Positions 1 through 7,450 of a stretch of 64,000 bases of DNA are shown here, in pieces. The position numbers and the translations under genes are program-made. Below the pieces are notes generated by a model. It was not told the origin of the DNA. It did no database searches and saw nothing but the letters and a program-made list of their open reading frames with translations. The number at the start of each line of letters is the position of its first letter. Position 1 is the stretch's first letter. The stretch covers positions 30,902 to 94,901 of the forward strand of contig NZ_JBBHLB010000012.1 of the NCBI RefSeq assembly GCF_037572415.1. Reading direction: 5' to 3'. Source of the DNA: Flavonifractor porci. Its GTDB lineage: Bacteria > Bacillota > Clostridia > Oscillospirales > Oscillospiraceae.

Positions 1-282
1 TCCGACGCCAACTGGGGCCGTGTGCTGTGCGCCATGGGCTACTCCAAGGCTCCCTTCCGTCCTGAGTTCGTGGACGTACGTTTCTCCTCTACTGTGGGAG
101 AGATCCTGGTGTGTGAAAAGGGCGCCGGGGTGAACTTTGATGAGGAGACCGCCAAGAGCATCCTGTCCCAGGACGAGGTGATCATCCATGTGGACCTCCA
201 CGAAGGCGGGCATGAGGCCACCTGCTGGGGCTGTGATCTGACCTACGACTATGTGAAGATCAACGGCGACTATCGCACCTGA
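1..282 (+). CDS. argJ: ArgJ, ornithine/glutamate N-acetyltransferase, C-terminal part
   Basis: This is the last 93 codons of argJ, cut by the left window edge; the frame is open from base 1. ArgJ moves the acetyl group from N-acetylornithine to glutamate, recycling acetyl in arginine synthesis, and in many species also makes N-acetylglutamate from acetyl-CoA. The visible segment begins SDANWGRVLCAMGYS, the conserved beta-chain stretch of the family, and ends with the usual TYDYVKINGDYRT-type terminus. The acetyl-acceptor Thr at the autocleavage site lies outside the window. It is followed 25 bp later by argB on the same strand, so it is the leading visible gene of an argJBDF operon. Confidence 0.95.
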   Translation, partial: SDANWGRVLCAMGYSKAPFRPEFVDVRFSSTVGEILVCEKGAGVNFDEETAKSILSQDEVIIHVDLHEGGHEATCWGCDLTYDYVKINGDYRT

Positions 283-307
283 CAAAGGCAATATGGAGGC
301 GATTCCC

Positions 308-1162
308 ATGTCATTCAGCGAGGTGGACCGGGCCAAGGTACTGGCCGAGGCCCTGCCCTACATTCAAAAATACTACGGCAAAACCGTGGTGGTGAAATAC
401 GGCGGCAACGCCATGATCTCCGACGAGCTGCGCCAGGCCGTCATCTCCGACATCATCCTGCTCCACCTGGTGGGTATCCGGGTGGTGGTGGTCCACGGCG
501 GCGGACCGGAGATCACCGAGATGCTGAACAAGATCGGCAAAGAGTCCAAGTTTGTGGACGGCCTGCGCTACACCGATGAGGAGACCATGGAAGTGGTCCA
601 GCAGGTGCTGTGCGGCAAAGTGAACAAGAACCTGGTGGCCACCCTGAACCGGATGGGCGGCAAGGCTGTGGGCCTGTGCGGCATGGACGCAGGGCTGTTC
701 CAGGCCAAGAAGCTGGACGAGAAGTACGGTCTGGTGGGCAAGATCACCGCTGTGGAGCCCCAGATGGTGGTGGATGCGCTCAAGGACGGCTACATCCCCG
801 TGGTGTCCACCGTGGCCCAGGGCATTGATGGCGAGAATTCCTATAATATCAACGCCGACACCGCCGCCGCCAAGCTGGCCACCGCCCTGAAGGCGGAGAA
901 GCTGATCCTGCTCACCGATGTGCGGGGCCTGATGATGGACCCCAAGGACGACAACACCCTGCTGCCGGTGGTGAAGCTGTCCCAGGTGCCCGGTCTGGTG
1001 CAGGACGGGGTCATCAAGGGGGGCATGATCCCCAAGGTGGAGTGCTGTGTGGAGGCGGTGCGCTCCGGCGTGGAGAACGCCATCATTCTGGATGGCCGCA
1101 TTCCCCATTCCATTCTGATCGAGCTGCTGTCCGACGAGGGCATCGGCACCATGCTGATGTGA
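308..1162 (+). CDS. argB: ArgB, acetylglutamate kinase
   Basis: Amino-acid kinase family enzyme (284 aa) that phosphorylates N-acetylglutamate, the second committed step of arginine synthesis in the cytoplasm. Visible family signatures are the N-terminal VVKYGGNAM phosphate-binding stretch, VVVVHGGGPEI, the central NINADTAAAKLA substrate/ATP segment and the LTDVRGL stretch. The ATG at 308 was chosen because GGAGG (295-299) sits 8 nt upstream; an in-frame ATG at 293 lies in front of that ribosome site and is unlikely. It sits between argJ and argD. The YIQKYYGKT start resembles arginine-feedback-inhibited ArgB enzymes, but inhibition itself cannot be read from sequence alone. Confidence 0.96.
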   Translation: MSFSEVDRAKVLAEALPYIQKYYGKTVVVKYGGNAMISDELRQAVISDIILLHLVGIRVVVVHGGGPEITEMLNKIGKESKFVDGLRYTDEETMEVVQQVLCGKVNKNLVATLNRMGGKAVGLCGMDAGLFQAKKLDEKYGLVGKITAVEPQMVVDALKDGYIPVVSTVAQGIDGENSYNINADTAAAKLATALKAEKLILLTDVRGLMMDPKDDNTLLPVVKLSQVPGLVQDGVIKGGMIPKVECCVEAVRSGVENAIILDGRIPHSILIELLSDEGIGTMLM

Positions 1163-1171
1163 GGTGATATG

Positions 1172-2350
1172 ATGGACCATAAAGAATTGGTGGAACTGGA
1201 CCACCAGTATATGATGCAGACCTACGGCCGGTTCGATGTGGATATCGACCACGGCCAGGGAGCTACCCTGTATGACCTGGCGGGGAAGGAGTACATCGAC
1301 TTCTCCTCTGGTATCGGCGTCAACTCCATTGGTTATGCCAACCCCAAGTGGGTGGAGGCCATCACCAACCAGGCCATGAAGCTGGGCCATATCTCCAACC
1401 TGTTTTACTCCCAGCCCTACGCCAAGCTGGCCCAGAAGCTGTGTGAGCGCTCCGGCATGGCGGCCGCCTTCTTCGGCAACTCGGGCGCCGAGGCCAACGA
1501 GGGCATGATCAAGCTGGCCCGGAAATATTCTTTTGACAAGTATGGCAAAGGACGGGGTACCATCATCACCCTGAAGAACTCCTTCCACGGCCGTACCATT
1601 ACCACCCTGACTGCCACCGGCCAGGATGTGTTTCACCAGTATTTCTTCCCCTTCAACGACGGCTTCCGGTATGCCGAGGCGGGCAGCATGGATTCCCTCC
1701 AGGAGGTGGCGGGCCACGATGTGTGTGCCGTCATGCTGGAGCTGGTGCAGGGCGAAGGCGGCGTGCTCCCCATGGACCCGGAGTACGTCCACGACCTGGC
1801 GGTGCTGTGCGCCGAGCGGGACTGGCTGCTGCTGGTGGACGAGGTACAGACCGGCGTGGGCCGGACCGGCACCCTGTTTGCCTTCCAGCAGTACGGCATC
1901 ATTCCCGACGCGGTGTCCTTCGCCAAGGGCATCGCCGGCGGCCTGCCCATGGGCGGCTTCCTGGCCAATGAGCGCTGCCGGGATGTGCTGGGCCCGGGCA
2001 CTCACGCATCCACCTTCGGCGGCAACCCCATCTGCGCCGCCGCCGCTCGGGTGGTGCTGGACACCCTGGATGAGGATGCTCTGGCTCAGGTGAAGGAGAA
2101 GGGCCACTATATCCGTACCCGCATCGAACATATGGGCCTGTCCAGCCTGGGAGAGACCCGTGGCCTGGGCATGATGATCGGTGTGGAGGTGAAGGGGGAG
2201 GAGAGCAACAAGGTGCTGGCCGCCCGGCTCATCCGGAACGGTCTGCTGGTGCTCACTGCCGGCTCCGCCCTGCGCCTGCTGCCCCCGCTGACCATCTCCA
2301 TGGCGGAGATCGACAAGGGCCTCGCTATTCTGAAAGAGACCCTGCTGTAA
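1172..2350 (+). CDS. argD: ArgD, acetylornithine aminotransferase
   Basis: Class-III PLP aminotransferase (392 aa) converting N-acetylglutamate semialdehyde to N-acetylornithine with glutamate as amino donor. Signatures are GIGVNSIGYANP near the N terminus, FFGNSGAEANE (phosphate binding), LLLVDEVQTGVGRTG with the Asp contacting the PLP ring nitrogen, and AKGIAGGLPMGG containing the Schiff-base lysine. Two adjacent ATGs (1169, 1172) follow GAGGTG; 1172 has the better spacing. It lies 9 bp after argB and 28 bp before argF, so the genes are co-transcribed. Confidence 0.95.
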   Translation: MDHKELVELDHQYMMQTYGRFDVDIDHGQGATLYDLAGKEYIDFSSGIGVNSIGYANPKWVEAITNQAMKLGHISNLFYSQPYAKLAQKLCERSGMAAAFFGNSGAEANEGMIKLARKYSFDKYGKGRGTIITLKNSFHGRTITTLTATGQDVFHQYFFPFNDGFRYAEAGSMDSLQEVAGHDVCAVMLELVQGEGGVLPMDPEYVHDLAVLCAERDWLLLVDEVQTGVGRTGTLFAFQQYGIIPDAVSFAKGIAGGLPMGGFLANERCRDVLGPGTHASTFGGNPICAAAARVVLDTLDEDALAQVKEKGHYIRTRIEHMGLSSLGETRGLGMMIGVEVKGEESNKVLAARLIRNGLLVLTAGSALRLLPPLTISMAEIDKGLAILKETLL

Positions 2351-2378
2351 GAGAAACCGAAACAATGAGGTGAATACA

Positions 2379-3299
2379 ATGAAAAAAGACCTGCTCAAGC
2401 TGCTGGACCTGACCAAGGCCGACATCGTGAAGATTCTGGATACCGCCGACCAGATGAAATATAACCAGAAGCATGGCCTGACCCACCACTATCTGGAGGG
2501 CAAGACCCTGGCCATGATCTTTGAGAAGAACTCCACCCGTACCCGTGTGTCCTTTGAGACCGGTATGTTCCAGCTGGGCGGCCACGCCCTCTTCCTCTCC
2601 GGCAAGGAGAGCCAGATCGGCCGGGGCGAGCCCATCGAGGATACCGCCCGGGTACTCAGCCGCTACTGCGACGGCATTATGATCCGCACCTTCGGCCAGG
2701 CCGAGGTGGAGACTCTGGCCAAGTATTCCTCTATCCCTGTGATCAACGGCCTCACCGACTTCGCCCACCCCTGCCAGGTGCTGGCCGACCTCATGACCAT
2801 CCGGGAGCACAAGTCCCGGCTGGAGGGCCTGAAGCTGTGCTACATCGGCGACGGCAACAACATGGCCAATTCCCTCATTGTGGGCGGCCTGAAGGTGGGC
2901 ATGGAGGTGTCCGTGGCCTGCCCCGAGGGCTATGATCCCGATCCCCAGGTACTGGAGTTCGCCAAGAACTGCGGCGGCAAGTTTACCCTGTGCCGTGACC
3001 CCAAGGAGGCGGCTGCCGGCGCTGACGCCCTGTTCACCGACGTGTGGGCCTCCATGGGCCAGGAGAGCGAGGCCCAGAAGCGCCGGGCTGTCTTTGAAGG
3101 TGTTTACCAGATCAACGACGAGCTGATGGCGGTGGCCAATCCCGGCTGCATGGTGCAGCACTGCCTGCCCGCCCACCGGGGCGAGGAGATCACTGCCGAG
3201 GTCTTTGAGGCTCACGCCGGTGAGATCTTTGACGAGGCGGAGAACCGACTCCACGCCCAGAAGGCGGTCATGTACCTGCTGATGAAGGGCAATAACTGA
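2379..3299 (+). CDS. argF: ArgF, ornithine carbamoyltransferase
   Basis: Catalyses carbamoyl phosphate plus ornithine to citrulline (306 aa). The carbamoyl-phosphate site STRTRVSFE and the HPCQ motif (in FAHPCQVLADL) are present, as is the C-terminal HCLPAHRGEE loop holding the catalytic Cys and the ornithine-binding region. These separate it from aspartate carbamoyltransferase. Start 2379 follows GAGGTG at 2366-2371; an upstream GTG at 2370 overlaps that ribosome site. It is the last gene of the arg operon and is followed at once by a strong hairpin terminator. No argG or argH is in view. Confidence 0.95.
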   Translation: MKKDLLKLLDLTKADIVKILDTADQMKYNQKHGLTHHYLEGKTLAMIFEKNSTRTRVSFETGMFQLGGHALFLSGKESQIGRGEPIEDTARVLSRYCDGIMIRTFGQAEVETLAKYSSIPVINGLTDFAHPCQVLADLMTIREHKSRLEGLKLCYIGDGNNMANSLIVGGLKVGMEVSVACPEGYDPDPQVLEFAKNCGGKFTLCRDPKEAAAGADALFTDVWASMGQESEAQKRRAVFEGVYQINDELMAVANPGCMVQHCLPAHRGEEITAEVFEAHAGEIFDEAENRLHAQKAVMYLLMKGNN

Positions 3300-3310
3300 A
3301 TGAATTCCCA

Positions 3311-3370
3311 AAACTGGTCCTGGAGCGGCAAAAGAATGGAATGCCGCTTCAGGACCGGTTTTTTGCCCTT
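3311..3370 (+). terminator. Rho-independent terminator of the arg operon
   Basis: A long stem pairs 3311-3330 with 3341-3360 (ACTGGTCCTGGAGCGGCA against its near-perfect complement), followed by a T-rich run (GGTTTTTTGCCCTTTTTC). It lies just after the argF stop. Confidence 0.9.
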
Positions 3371-3398
3371 TTTCTCAGTTGTACGGCATGGATTTTTC

Positions 3399-3427
3399 TT
3401 GACGCGGTCCCCGTTCGGTGTTATAGT
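3399..3427 (+). promoter_or_regulatory. SigmaA promoter of the cold-shock gene
   Basis: TTGACG at 3399-3404, a 17-bp spacer, and TATAGT at 3422-3427. Transcription would start near 3434, leaving a leader of about 120 nt before the cold-shock ATG. Confidence 0.8.
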
Positions 3428-3454
3428 ATTCTGGTAGTCTAAATGTACGGCCTG

Positions 3455-3511
3455 AACTCACATTTTTGTAGTCATCGTCGCTTCTTCAGACGATGCCCAA
3501 AGATGTGAGTT
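3455..3511 (+). ncRNA. Structured 5' leader of the cold-shock mRNA
   Basis: Two nested inverted repeats form one long hairpin: AACTCACAT (3455-3463) pairs with ATGTGAGTT (3503-3511), and CATCGTC (3473-3479) pairs with GACGATG (3489-3495). A T-rich stretch (TTTTCTTGTCATTT) follows, so the fold could act as an attenuator or as a temperature-sensitive leader of the kind known for cspA-type mRNAs. The mechanism is inferred; the fold is seen. Confidence 0.55.
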
Positions 3512-3556
3512 TTCTTGTCATTTAGCGCGAAATTTTTTGCAGGAGGTACCATCATT

Positions 3557-3769
3557 ATGTATCACGGTACTGTCAAGTGGTTCAACGAGACCAAGGGCTT
3601 CGGCTTCATCTCCAACGACGAGGGCGGCGACGACGTGTTCGTGCATTTCTCCGCCATCGTGTGCGACGGCTTCAAGACCCTTCAGGAGGGTCAGAAGGTG
3701 ACCTACGACGTGGAGCCCGATCCCAAGAACGCTGACAAGCTGCGCGCTGTCAACGTGGTGGCCGCTTGA
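3557..3769 (+). CDS. Cold-shock protein, CspA family
   Basis: A 70-residue single cold-shock domain, the usual family length. It begins MYHGTVKWFNETKGFGFIS, containing the RNP-1 motif KGFGFI, with RNP-2 VFVHF about 10 residues later. Such proteins bind single-stranded RNA and DNA, melt mRNA structure and act as RNA chaperones in the cytoplasm. ATG 3557 follows AGGAGG (3541-3546). The frame stays open upstream to 3515, but that part lacks a ribosome site and lies in the leader. It is a single-gene unit with its own promoter, structured leader and terminator. Confidence 0.95.
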   Translation: MYHGTVKWFNETKGFGFISNDEGGDDVFVHFSAIVCDGFKTLQEGQKVTYDVEPDPKNADKLRAVNVVAA

Positions 3770-3791
3770 TCGTAAGGATATAAAGCCACAT

Positions 3792-3828
3792 AGAGCAGAC
3801 CGACAAAACCTGTCGGTCTGCTCTTTTT
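3792..3828 (+). terminator. Terminator after the cold-shock gene
   Basis: A perfect 14-bp stem AGAGCAGACCGACA (3792-3805) / TGTCGGTCTGCTCT (3811-3824) with a five-base loop, followed by TTTT. Confidence 0.93.
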
Positions 3829-3836
3829 CATTTCCG

Positions 3837-3865
3837 TTGACAAGCCGGGGAAAGAATGGTACATT
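3837..3865 (+). promoter_or_regulatory. SigmaA promoter of fhs
   Basis: Consensus TTGACA at 3837-3842, a 17-bp spacer, and TACATT at 3860-3865. The leader of about 100 nt contains a nested hairpin (CGCCGG 3898-3903 with CCGGCG 3923-3928, inner GCCA/TGGC) followed by TTTTCG, which might pause or attenuate transcription before fhs. Confidence 0.75.
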
Positions 3866-3969
3866 TTAAAGGATGAAACAGCGGAAATGAAGTAAAACGC
3901 CGGTTTGCCAAGCATGGCTGAGCCGGCGCATTTTCGTTGGTAAGCGGAAGGATGAAGGAGTGAAGGACC

Positions 3970-5640
3970 ATGAAAACGGATATCGAGATCGCTCAGGCCT
4001 GTGAAATGCGTCCCATTCGAGAGGTGGCGGCCCTGGCCGGTGTGGATGAGGAGTATCTGGAGTACTACGGCAAGTACAAGGCCAAGATCGACCTGAAGCT
4101 GCTGGCTGATCGGGAAGGCAGGCCCGACGGCAAGCTGGTGCTGGTCACCGCCATCAACCCCACCCCCGCGGGCGAGGGGAAAACCACCACTACTGTGGGT
4201 CTGGCCGACGGAATGCGGCGGCTGGGCAAAAACACCGTGGTGGCCCTGCGGGAGCCCTCCCTGGGCCCCGTGTTCGGCGTCAAGGGCGGCGCTGCCGGCG
4301 GCGGCTATGCCCAGGTGGTGCCTATGGAGGACATCAATCTCCACTTTACCGGCGATTTCCACGCTATCGGCGCGGCCAACAACCTGCTGGCCGCTATGCT
4401 GGACAACCATATCCAGCAGGGAAATGAGCTGGACATTGACGTCAAGCGCATCACCTGGAAGCGGTGTGTGGATATGAACGACCGCCAGCTGCGCAACATC
4501 GTGTGCGGTCTGGGCGGACGGATGCAGGGCGTGCCCCGTGAGGACGGTTTCGATATCACTGTGGCCTCTGAGATCATGGCGGTGCTCTGCCTGGCCACCG
4601 GGCTGAGCGACCTGAAGGCCCGGCTGGGCCGCATGGTGGTGGGCTATTCCCGCTCCGGCGCTCCCATCACCGCCCATGACCTGAAGGCCGAGGGCGCTAT
4701 GGCCGCCCTGCTGAAGGATGCCATCAAGCCCAACCTGGTCCAGACTCTGGAGGGTACTCCCGCCTTCATCCACGGCGGTCCCTTTGCCAACATTGCCCAC
4801 GGCTGCAACTCCGTCATGGCTACCCGGGTGGCTATGAAGATGGGAGATTACGCCATCACCGAGGCTGGCTTCGGTGCTGACCTGGGCGCGGAGAAGTTCC
4901 TGGACATCAAGTGCCGCCTGGCCGGGCTGAAGCCCTCCGCTGTAGTGGTGGTGGCTACTGTCCGGGCCCTGAAGCATCACGGCGGTGTGGCCAAGGCTGA
5001 TCTGAACAACGAAAACCTGGAGGCGCTGGAGAGGGGTCTGCCCAACCTGCTGCGCCATGTGGAGAACATCACGACCGTTTATGGTCTGCCCTGCGTGGTG
5101 GCCATCAATCGGTTCCCCACCGATACCGAGGCCGAGCTCAAGCTGGTGGAGGACAAGTGCAAGGAGCTGGGCGTCAATGTGGCGCTCAGCGAGGTGTGGG
5201 GCAAGGGCGGCGAGGGCGGCATTGCTCTGGCCCGGGAAGTGATCCGCCTGTGCGAAGAGCCCAACCACTTCTCCTACGCCTATGAGCTGGACCAGCCCAT
5301 CGAGGCCAAGCTGGCCGATATCGTGAAGAAGGTGTACCACGGCGACGGCGTGGTGCTTACTCCCGCAGCCAAGAAGCAGGCGGCGGAACTCACCGCCCTG
5401 GGCTTCGGCGGCCTGCCCATCTGTATGGCCAAGACCCAGTATTCTTTCTCTGACGACCAGAACCTGCTGGGCGCCCCCGAGGGCTTTACTGTCACGGTGC
5501 GCAATATCAAGGTGTCTGCCGGCGCCGGATTCCTGGTGGCCCTCACCGGCGATATCATGACCATGCCTGGATTGCCAAAAGTGCCTGCCGCCGAAAAGGT
5601 GGACGTGGACGAGAACGGCAAGATCTCCGGCCTGTTCTAA
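3970..5640 (+). CDS. fhs: Fhs, formate--tetrahydrofolate ligase
   Basis: ATP-dependent ligation of formate to tetrahydrofolate giving 10-formyl-THF (556 aa, full length). It is a key step of the methyl branch of the Wood-Ljungdahl pathway and also feeds purine and formyl-Met synthesis. The P-loop TPAGEGKTTTTVGL lies near residue 65, followed by REPSLGPVFGVKGGA and the GAQVVPMEDINLHFTGD-type substrate region. ATG 3970 follows AAGGAG. The next genes, fchA and folD, carry out the following two steps. Oddity: the last 25 codons (5563-5640) start with codons unlike the rest of the gene (CCT, GGA, TTG, CCA, AAA), and the same 25 residues plus stop recur at 5779-5856 in the gene's normal codon style. 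Confidence 0.96.
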   Translation: MKTDIEIAQACEMRPIREVAALAGVDEEYLEYYGKYKAKIDLKLLADREGRPDGKLVLVTAINPTPAGEGKTTTTVGLADGMRRLGKNTVVALREPSLGPVFGVKGGAAGGGYAQVVPMEDINLHFTGDFHAIGAANNLLAAMLDNHIQQGNELDIDVKRITWKRCVDMNDRQLRNIVCGLGGRMQGVPREDGFDITVASEIMAVLCLATGLSDLKARLGRMVVGYSRSGAPITAHDLKAEGAMAALLKDAIKPNLVQTLEGTPAFIHGGPFANIAHGCNSVMATRVAMKMGDYAITEAGFGADLGAEKFLDIKCRLAGLKPSAVVVVATVRALKHHGGVAKADLNNENLEALERGLPNLLRHVENITTVYGLPCVVAINRFPTDTEAELKLVEDKCKELGVNVALSEVWGKGGEGGIALAREVIRLCEEPNHFSYAYELDQPIEAKLADIVKKVYHGDGVVLTPAAKKQAAELTALGFGGLPICMAKTQYSFSDDQNLLGAPEGFTVTVRNIKVSAGAGFLVALTGDIMTMPGLPKVPAAEKVDVDENGKISGLF

Positions 5641-5783
5641 ACCGGCATGGTCATGCCCGCCGCAAGTGCGACGTAACAAGCGTTTTGGCACAGCCAAAAC
5701 CTTGATGCCGGGCGGATTCATTCCGCCCGAGCAGATGAAAAAACAGGGGCCCCCACGGGACTAATCCCGTGGGGAGCCATGCC
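5561..5783 (+). mobile_element. 216-bp hairpin-rich insertion at the 3' end of fhs
   Basis: The insertion is bounded by a 7-bp direct repeat CCATGCC (5561-5567 and 5777-5783). Its left part encodes a replacement for the fhs C terminus with stop at 5640. Native-looking fhs 3' sequence resumes after the right repeat and runs to a second stop at 5856. Between them lie three perfect hairpins: GTTTTGGC/GCCAAAAC (5682-5700), CGGGCGGA/TCCGCCCG (5709-5729) and CCCCACGGGA/TCCCGTGGGG (5751-5774). No open frame is present. This pattern fits an element that integrated into the gene end and restored the reading frame, or the remnant of a larger one. A tandem duplication that then diverged is the alternative. 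No recombinase is nearby. Confidence 0.5.
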
Positions 5784-5856
5784 GGGCCTGCCCAAGGTCC
5801 CCGCCGCCGAGAAGGTGGACGTGGACGAGAACGGCAAGATCTCCGGCCTGTTCTAA
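5779..5856 (+). pseudogene. Displaced 3' end of fhs (25 codons and stop)
   Basis: It encodes MPGLPKVPAAEKVDVDENG and the rest of the fhs tail through its stop, identical in protein to the active fhs terminus. The first 33 bases differ at many third positions, while the last ~45 bases are identical. It has no ribosome site and is cut off from fhs by the insertion, so it is a non-coding relic of the original gene end. Confidence 0.75.
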
Positions 5857-5911
5857 AAGAAAAGGCGGGCGGGTGGTGACACCCGCCCGCTGTAATAAGG
5901 AGTTGATTGCG

Positions 5912-6529
5912 ATGAATACCGCCAACCAGACCTGCCGCGGCTTCCTGGACGCCCTGGCCTCCAAGGCCCCGGTCCCCGGCGGCGGCGGCGCCTCCGCCCT
6001 GGTGGGCGCCCTGGGGGTTGCCCTGTGTACCATGGTGGGCAACTACACCGTAGGCAAAAAGAAGTACGCCGAGGTGGAGGAGGACGTAAAGGCCCTGATG
6101 GCCCAAGCGGAGGACCTGCGCGCTCGCCTGCTGGCTCTGGTGGACGCTGACGCCGCCGCCTTTGAGCCCCTGTCCAAGGCCTACGCCATTCCCAAGGAGG
6201 ACCCCAATCGGGAGCAGGTCATGGAAAAGTGCCTCCGGAATGCCGCAGCTACCCCCATGGAGATCCTGCGGCTGAGCTGTGAGGCGATCGACCTTCACAG
6301 TGAGATGCTGGAGAAGGGGAGTGTCATGATGCTCTCCGACGTGGGTACCGGGGTGATCTTCTGCTGGAGTGCTCTGTACGGCGCCGCCCTCAATGTGAAG
6401 GTCAATACCAAGAGCATGGCCGACCGGGCTTATGCCAAGGCCATGAATGACGAGGTGGATGCTCTGGTGGGGCGGTATTGGAAGATCGCGGAGCGGGTCT
6501 ATGAAGCAGTTTTGGGGAGGTTTGCCTGA
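5912..6529 (+). CDS. fchA: FchA, methenyl-THF cyclohydrolase (cyclodeaminase family)
   Basis: A 205-residue protein of the formiminotransferase-cyclodeaminase/methenyl-THF cyclohydrolase family. It opens the ring of methenyl-THF or deaminates formimino-THF. Visible are the conserved PVPGGGGASALVGALG near residue 20 and the helical LLALVDADAAAFEPL segment. ATG 5912 follows AAGGAG (5897-5902); the frame is open 13 codons further upstream, but those lie in a GC hairpin (5865-5890). It sits between fhs and folD and overlaps folD by 1 nt, so it belongs to the C1 pathway. Since FolD also has cyclohydrolase activity, the gene may serve formiminoglutamate use or raise flux; this is inference. Confidence 0.9.
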   Translation: MNTANQTCRGFLDALASKAPVPGGGGASALVGALGVALCTMVGNYTVGKKKYAEVEEDVKALMAQAEDLRARLLALVDADAAAFEPLSKAYAIPKEDPNREQVMEKCLRNAAATPMEILRLSCEAIDLHSEMLEKGSVMMLSDVGTGVIFCWSALYGAALNVKVNTKSMADRAYAKAMNDEVDALVGRYWKIAERVYEAVLGRFA

Positions 6530-7377
6530 TGGCGGAGCATTGGAAGGGGGCCCCGGTGGCCCAGGCCCTGACAGAGCGGCTGGCCGCCCGGGCTGATGAA
6601 CTGAAGGCCCGGGGGATCGTCCCCACCCTGGCCATTGTGCGGGTGGGGGAGCGGCCCGAGGATCTGTCCTATGAGCGGGGCGCCCTGAAGCGGTGTGAGA
6701 AGGTGGGTATCTGTGTCAAGCAGTTTACCTTGCCGAAGGAAGCCAGCCATGGAGATCTGCTGGAGGTCATCCAGCAGATCAACGCAGATCGGGAGATCCA
6801 CGGCTGCCTGCTCTTCCGGCCTTTGCCCGCCCACATGGACGAGGAGGCCATCTGTGCCGCCCTGGACCCGGCCAAGGACGTGGACGGCATCACCGCCGGT
6901 TCGCTGGCGTCGGTGTTCACCGGCAGCGGTACAGGTTACCCGCCCTGTACCGCCCAGGCCTGCATGGAGATTTTGGACTACTACGGCTGCGACCTCACCG
7001 GCAAGCGGGCGGTGGTGGTGGGCCGAAGCCTGGTAGTGGGCAAGCCTCTGTCCATGCTGCTGCTGGGGAAAAACGCTACCGTCACCCTCTGCCATACCCG
7101 CACCGCCGATCTGGCCGCTGAGTGCCGCCGGGCGGAGGTGCTCATCGCCGCTGCCGGACGGGCCAACATGATAGGCCGTGACCACCTGGCTACCGGCCAG
7201 TTGGTGCTGGATGTGGGCATCAACGTGGACGAGAACGGTAATCTGGTGGGGGACGTGGACTTTGCGGCCGCCGATGAGATCGTCGGCGCGGTGACGCCGG
7301 TGCCCGGCGGCGTGGGGGCCGTGACCACCTCGGTGCTGGCGGCCCATGTGATCCAGGCTGCGGAACAAGCCAGATAA
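6529..7377 (+). CDS. folD: FolD, methylene-THF dehydrogenase / methenyl-THF cyclohydrolase
   Basis: Bifunctional C1-folate enzyme (282 aa) interconverting methylene-, methenyl- and 10-formyl-THF. Visible are the substrate region containing SYERGALKRCEKVGI (the catalytic Lys of the SYxxxKxK-type motif is shifted or replaced here: K of LKRCEKVG), GCLLFRPLPAHMDE, the dinucleotide-binding VVVGRSLVVGKPLSMLLL and the C-terminal PVPGGVGAVTTSVL signature. The TGATG overlap with fchA at 6527-6531 implies translational coupling. A perfect terminator follows. Confidence 0.93.
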   Translation: MAEHWKGAPVAQALTERLAARADELKARGIVPTLAIVRVGERPEDLSYERGALKRCEKVGICVKQFTLPKEASHGDLLEVIQQINADREIHGCLLFRPLPAHMDEEAICAALDPAKDVDGITAGSLASVFTGSGTGYPPCTAQACMEILDYYGCDLTGKRAVVVGRSLVVGKPLSMLLLGKNATVTLCHTRTADLAAECRRAEVLIAAAGRANMIGRDHLATGQLVLDVGINVDENGNLVGDVDFAAADEIVGAVTPVPGGVGAVTTSVLAAHVIQAAEQAR

Positions 7378-7380
7378 CAG

Positions 7381-7412
7381 AAACAGGCGCTGCCGTTGGC
7401 AGCGCCTGTTTT
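7381..7412 (+). terminator. Terminator after folD
   Basis: Stem AACAGGCGCTGC/GCAGCGCCTGTT (7382-7410) with a short loop, followed by TTTT. Confidence 0.9.
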
Positions 7413-7450
7413 CCGTTATTTGGATGATAGGGGATGTTACTGTGAGGTTA

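Noticed and set aside
311..2425. A 704-codon open frame on the minus strand across argB-argD
   Set aside because: It is an artefact of GC-rich codons on the other strand; Gly/His/Gln-rich, no domain, opposite to clear arg genes.
5865..5890. GC hairpin before fchA as a terminator of fhs
   Set aside because: Stem GCGGGCGGGTG/CACCCGCCCGC lacks a T-run on the plus strand and fchA follows on the same operon; at most a pause site.
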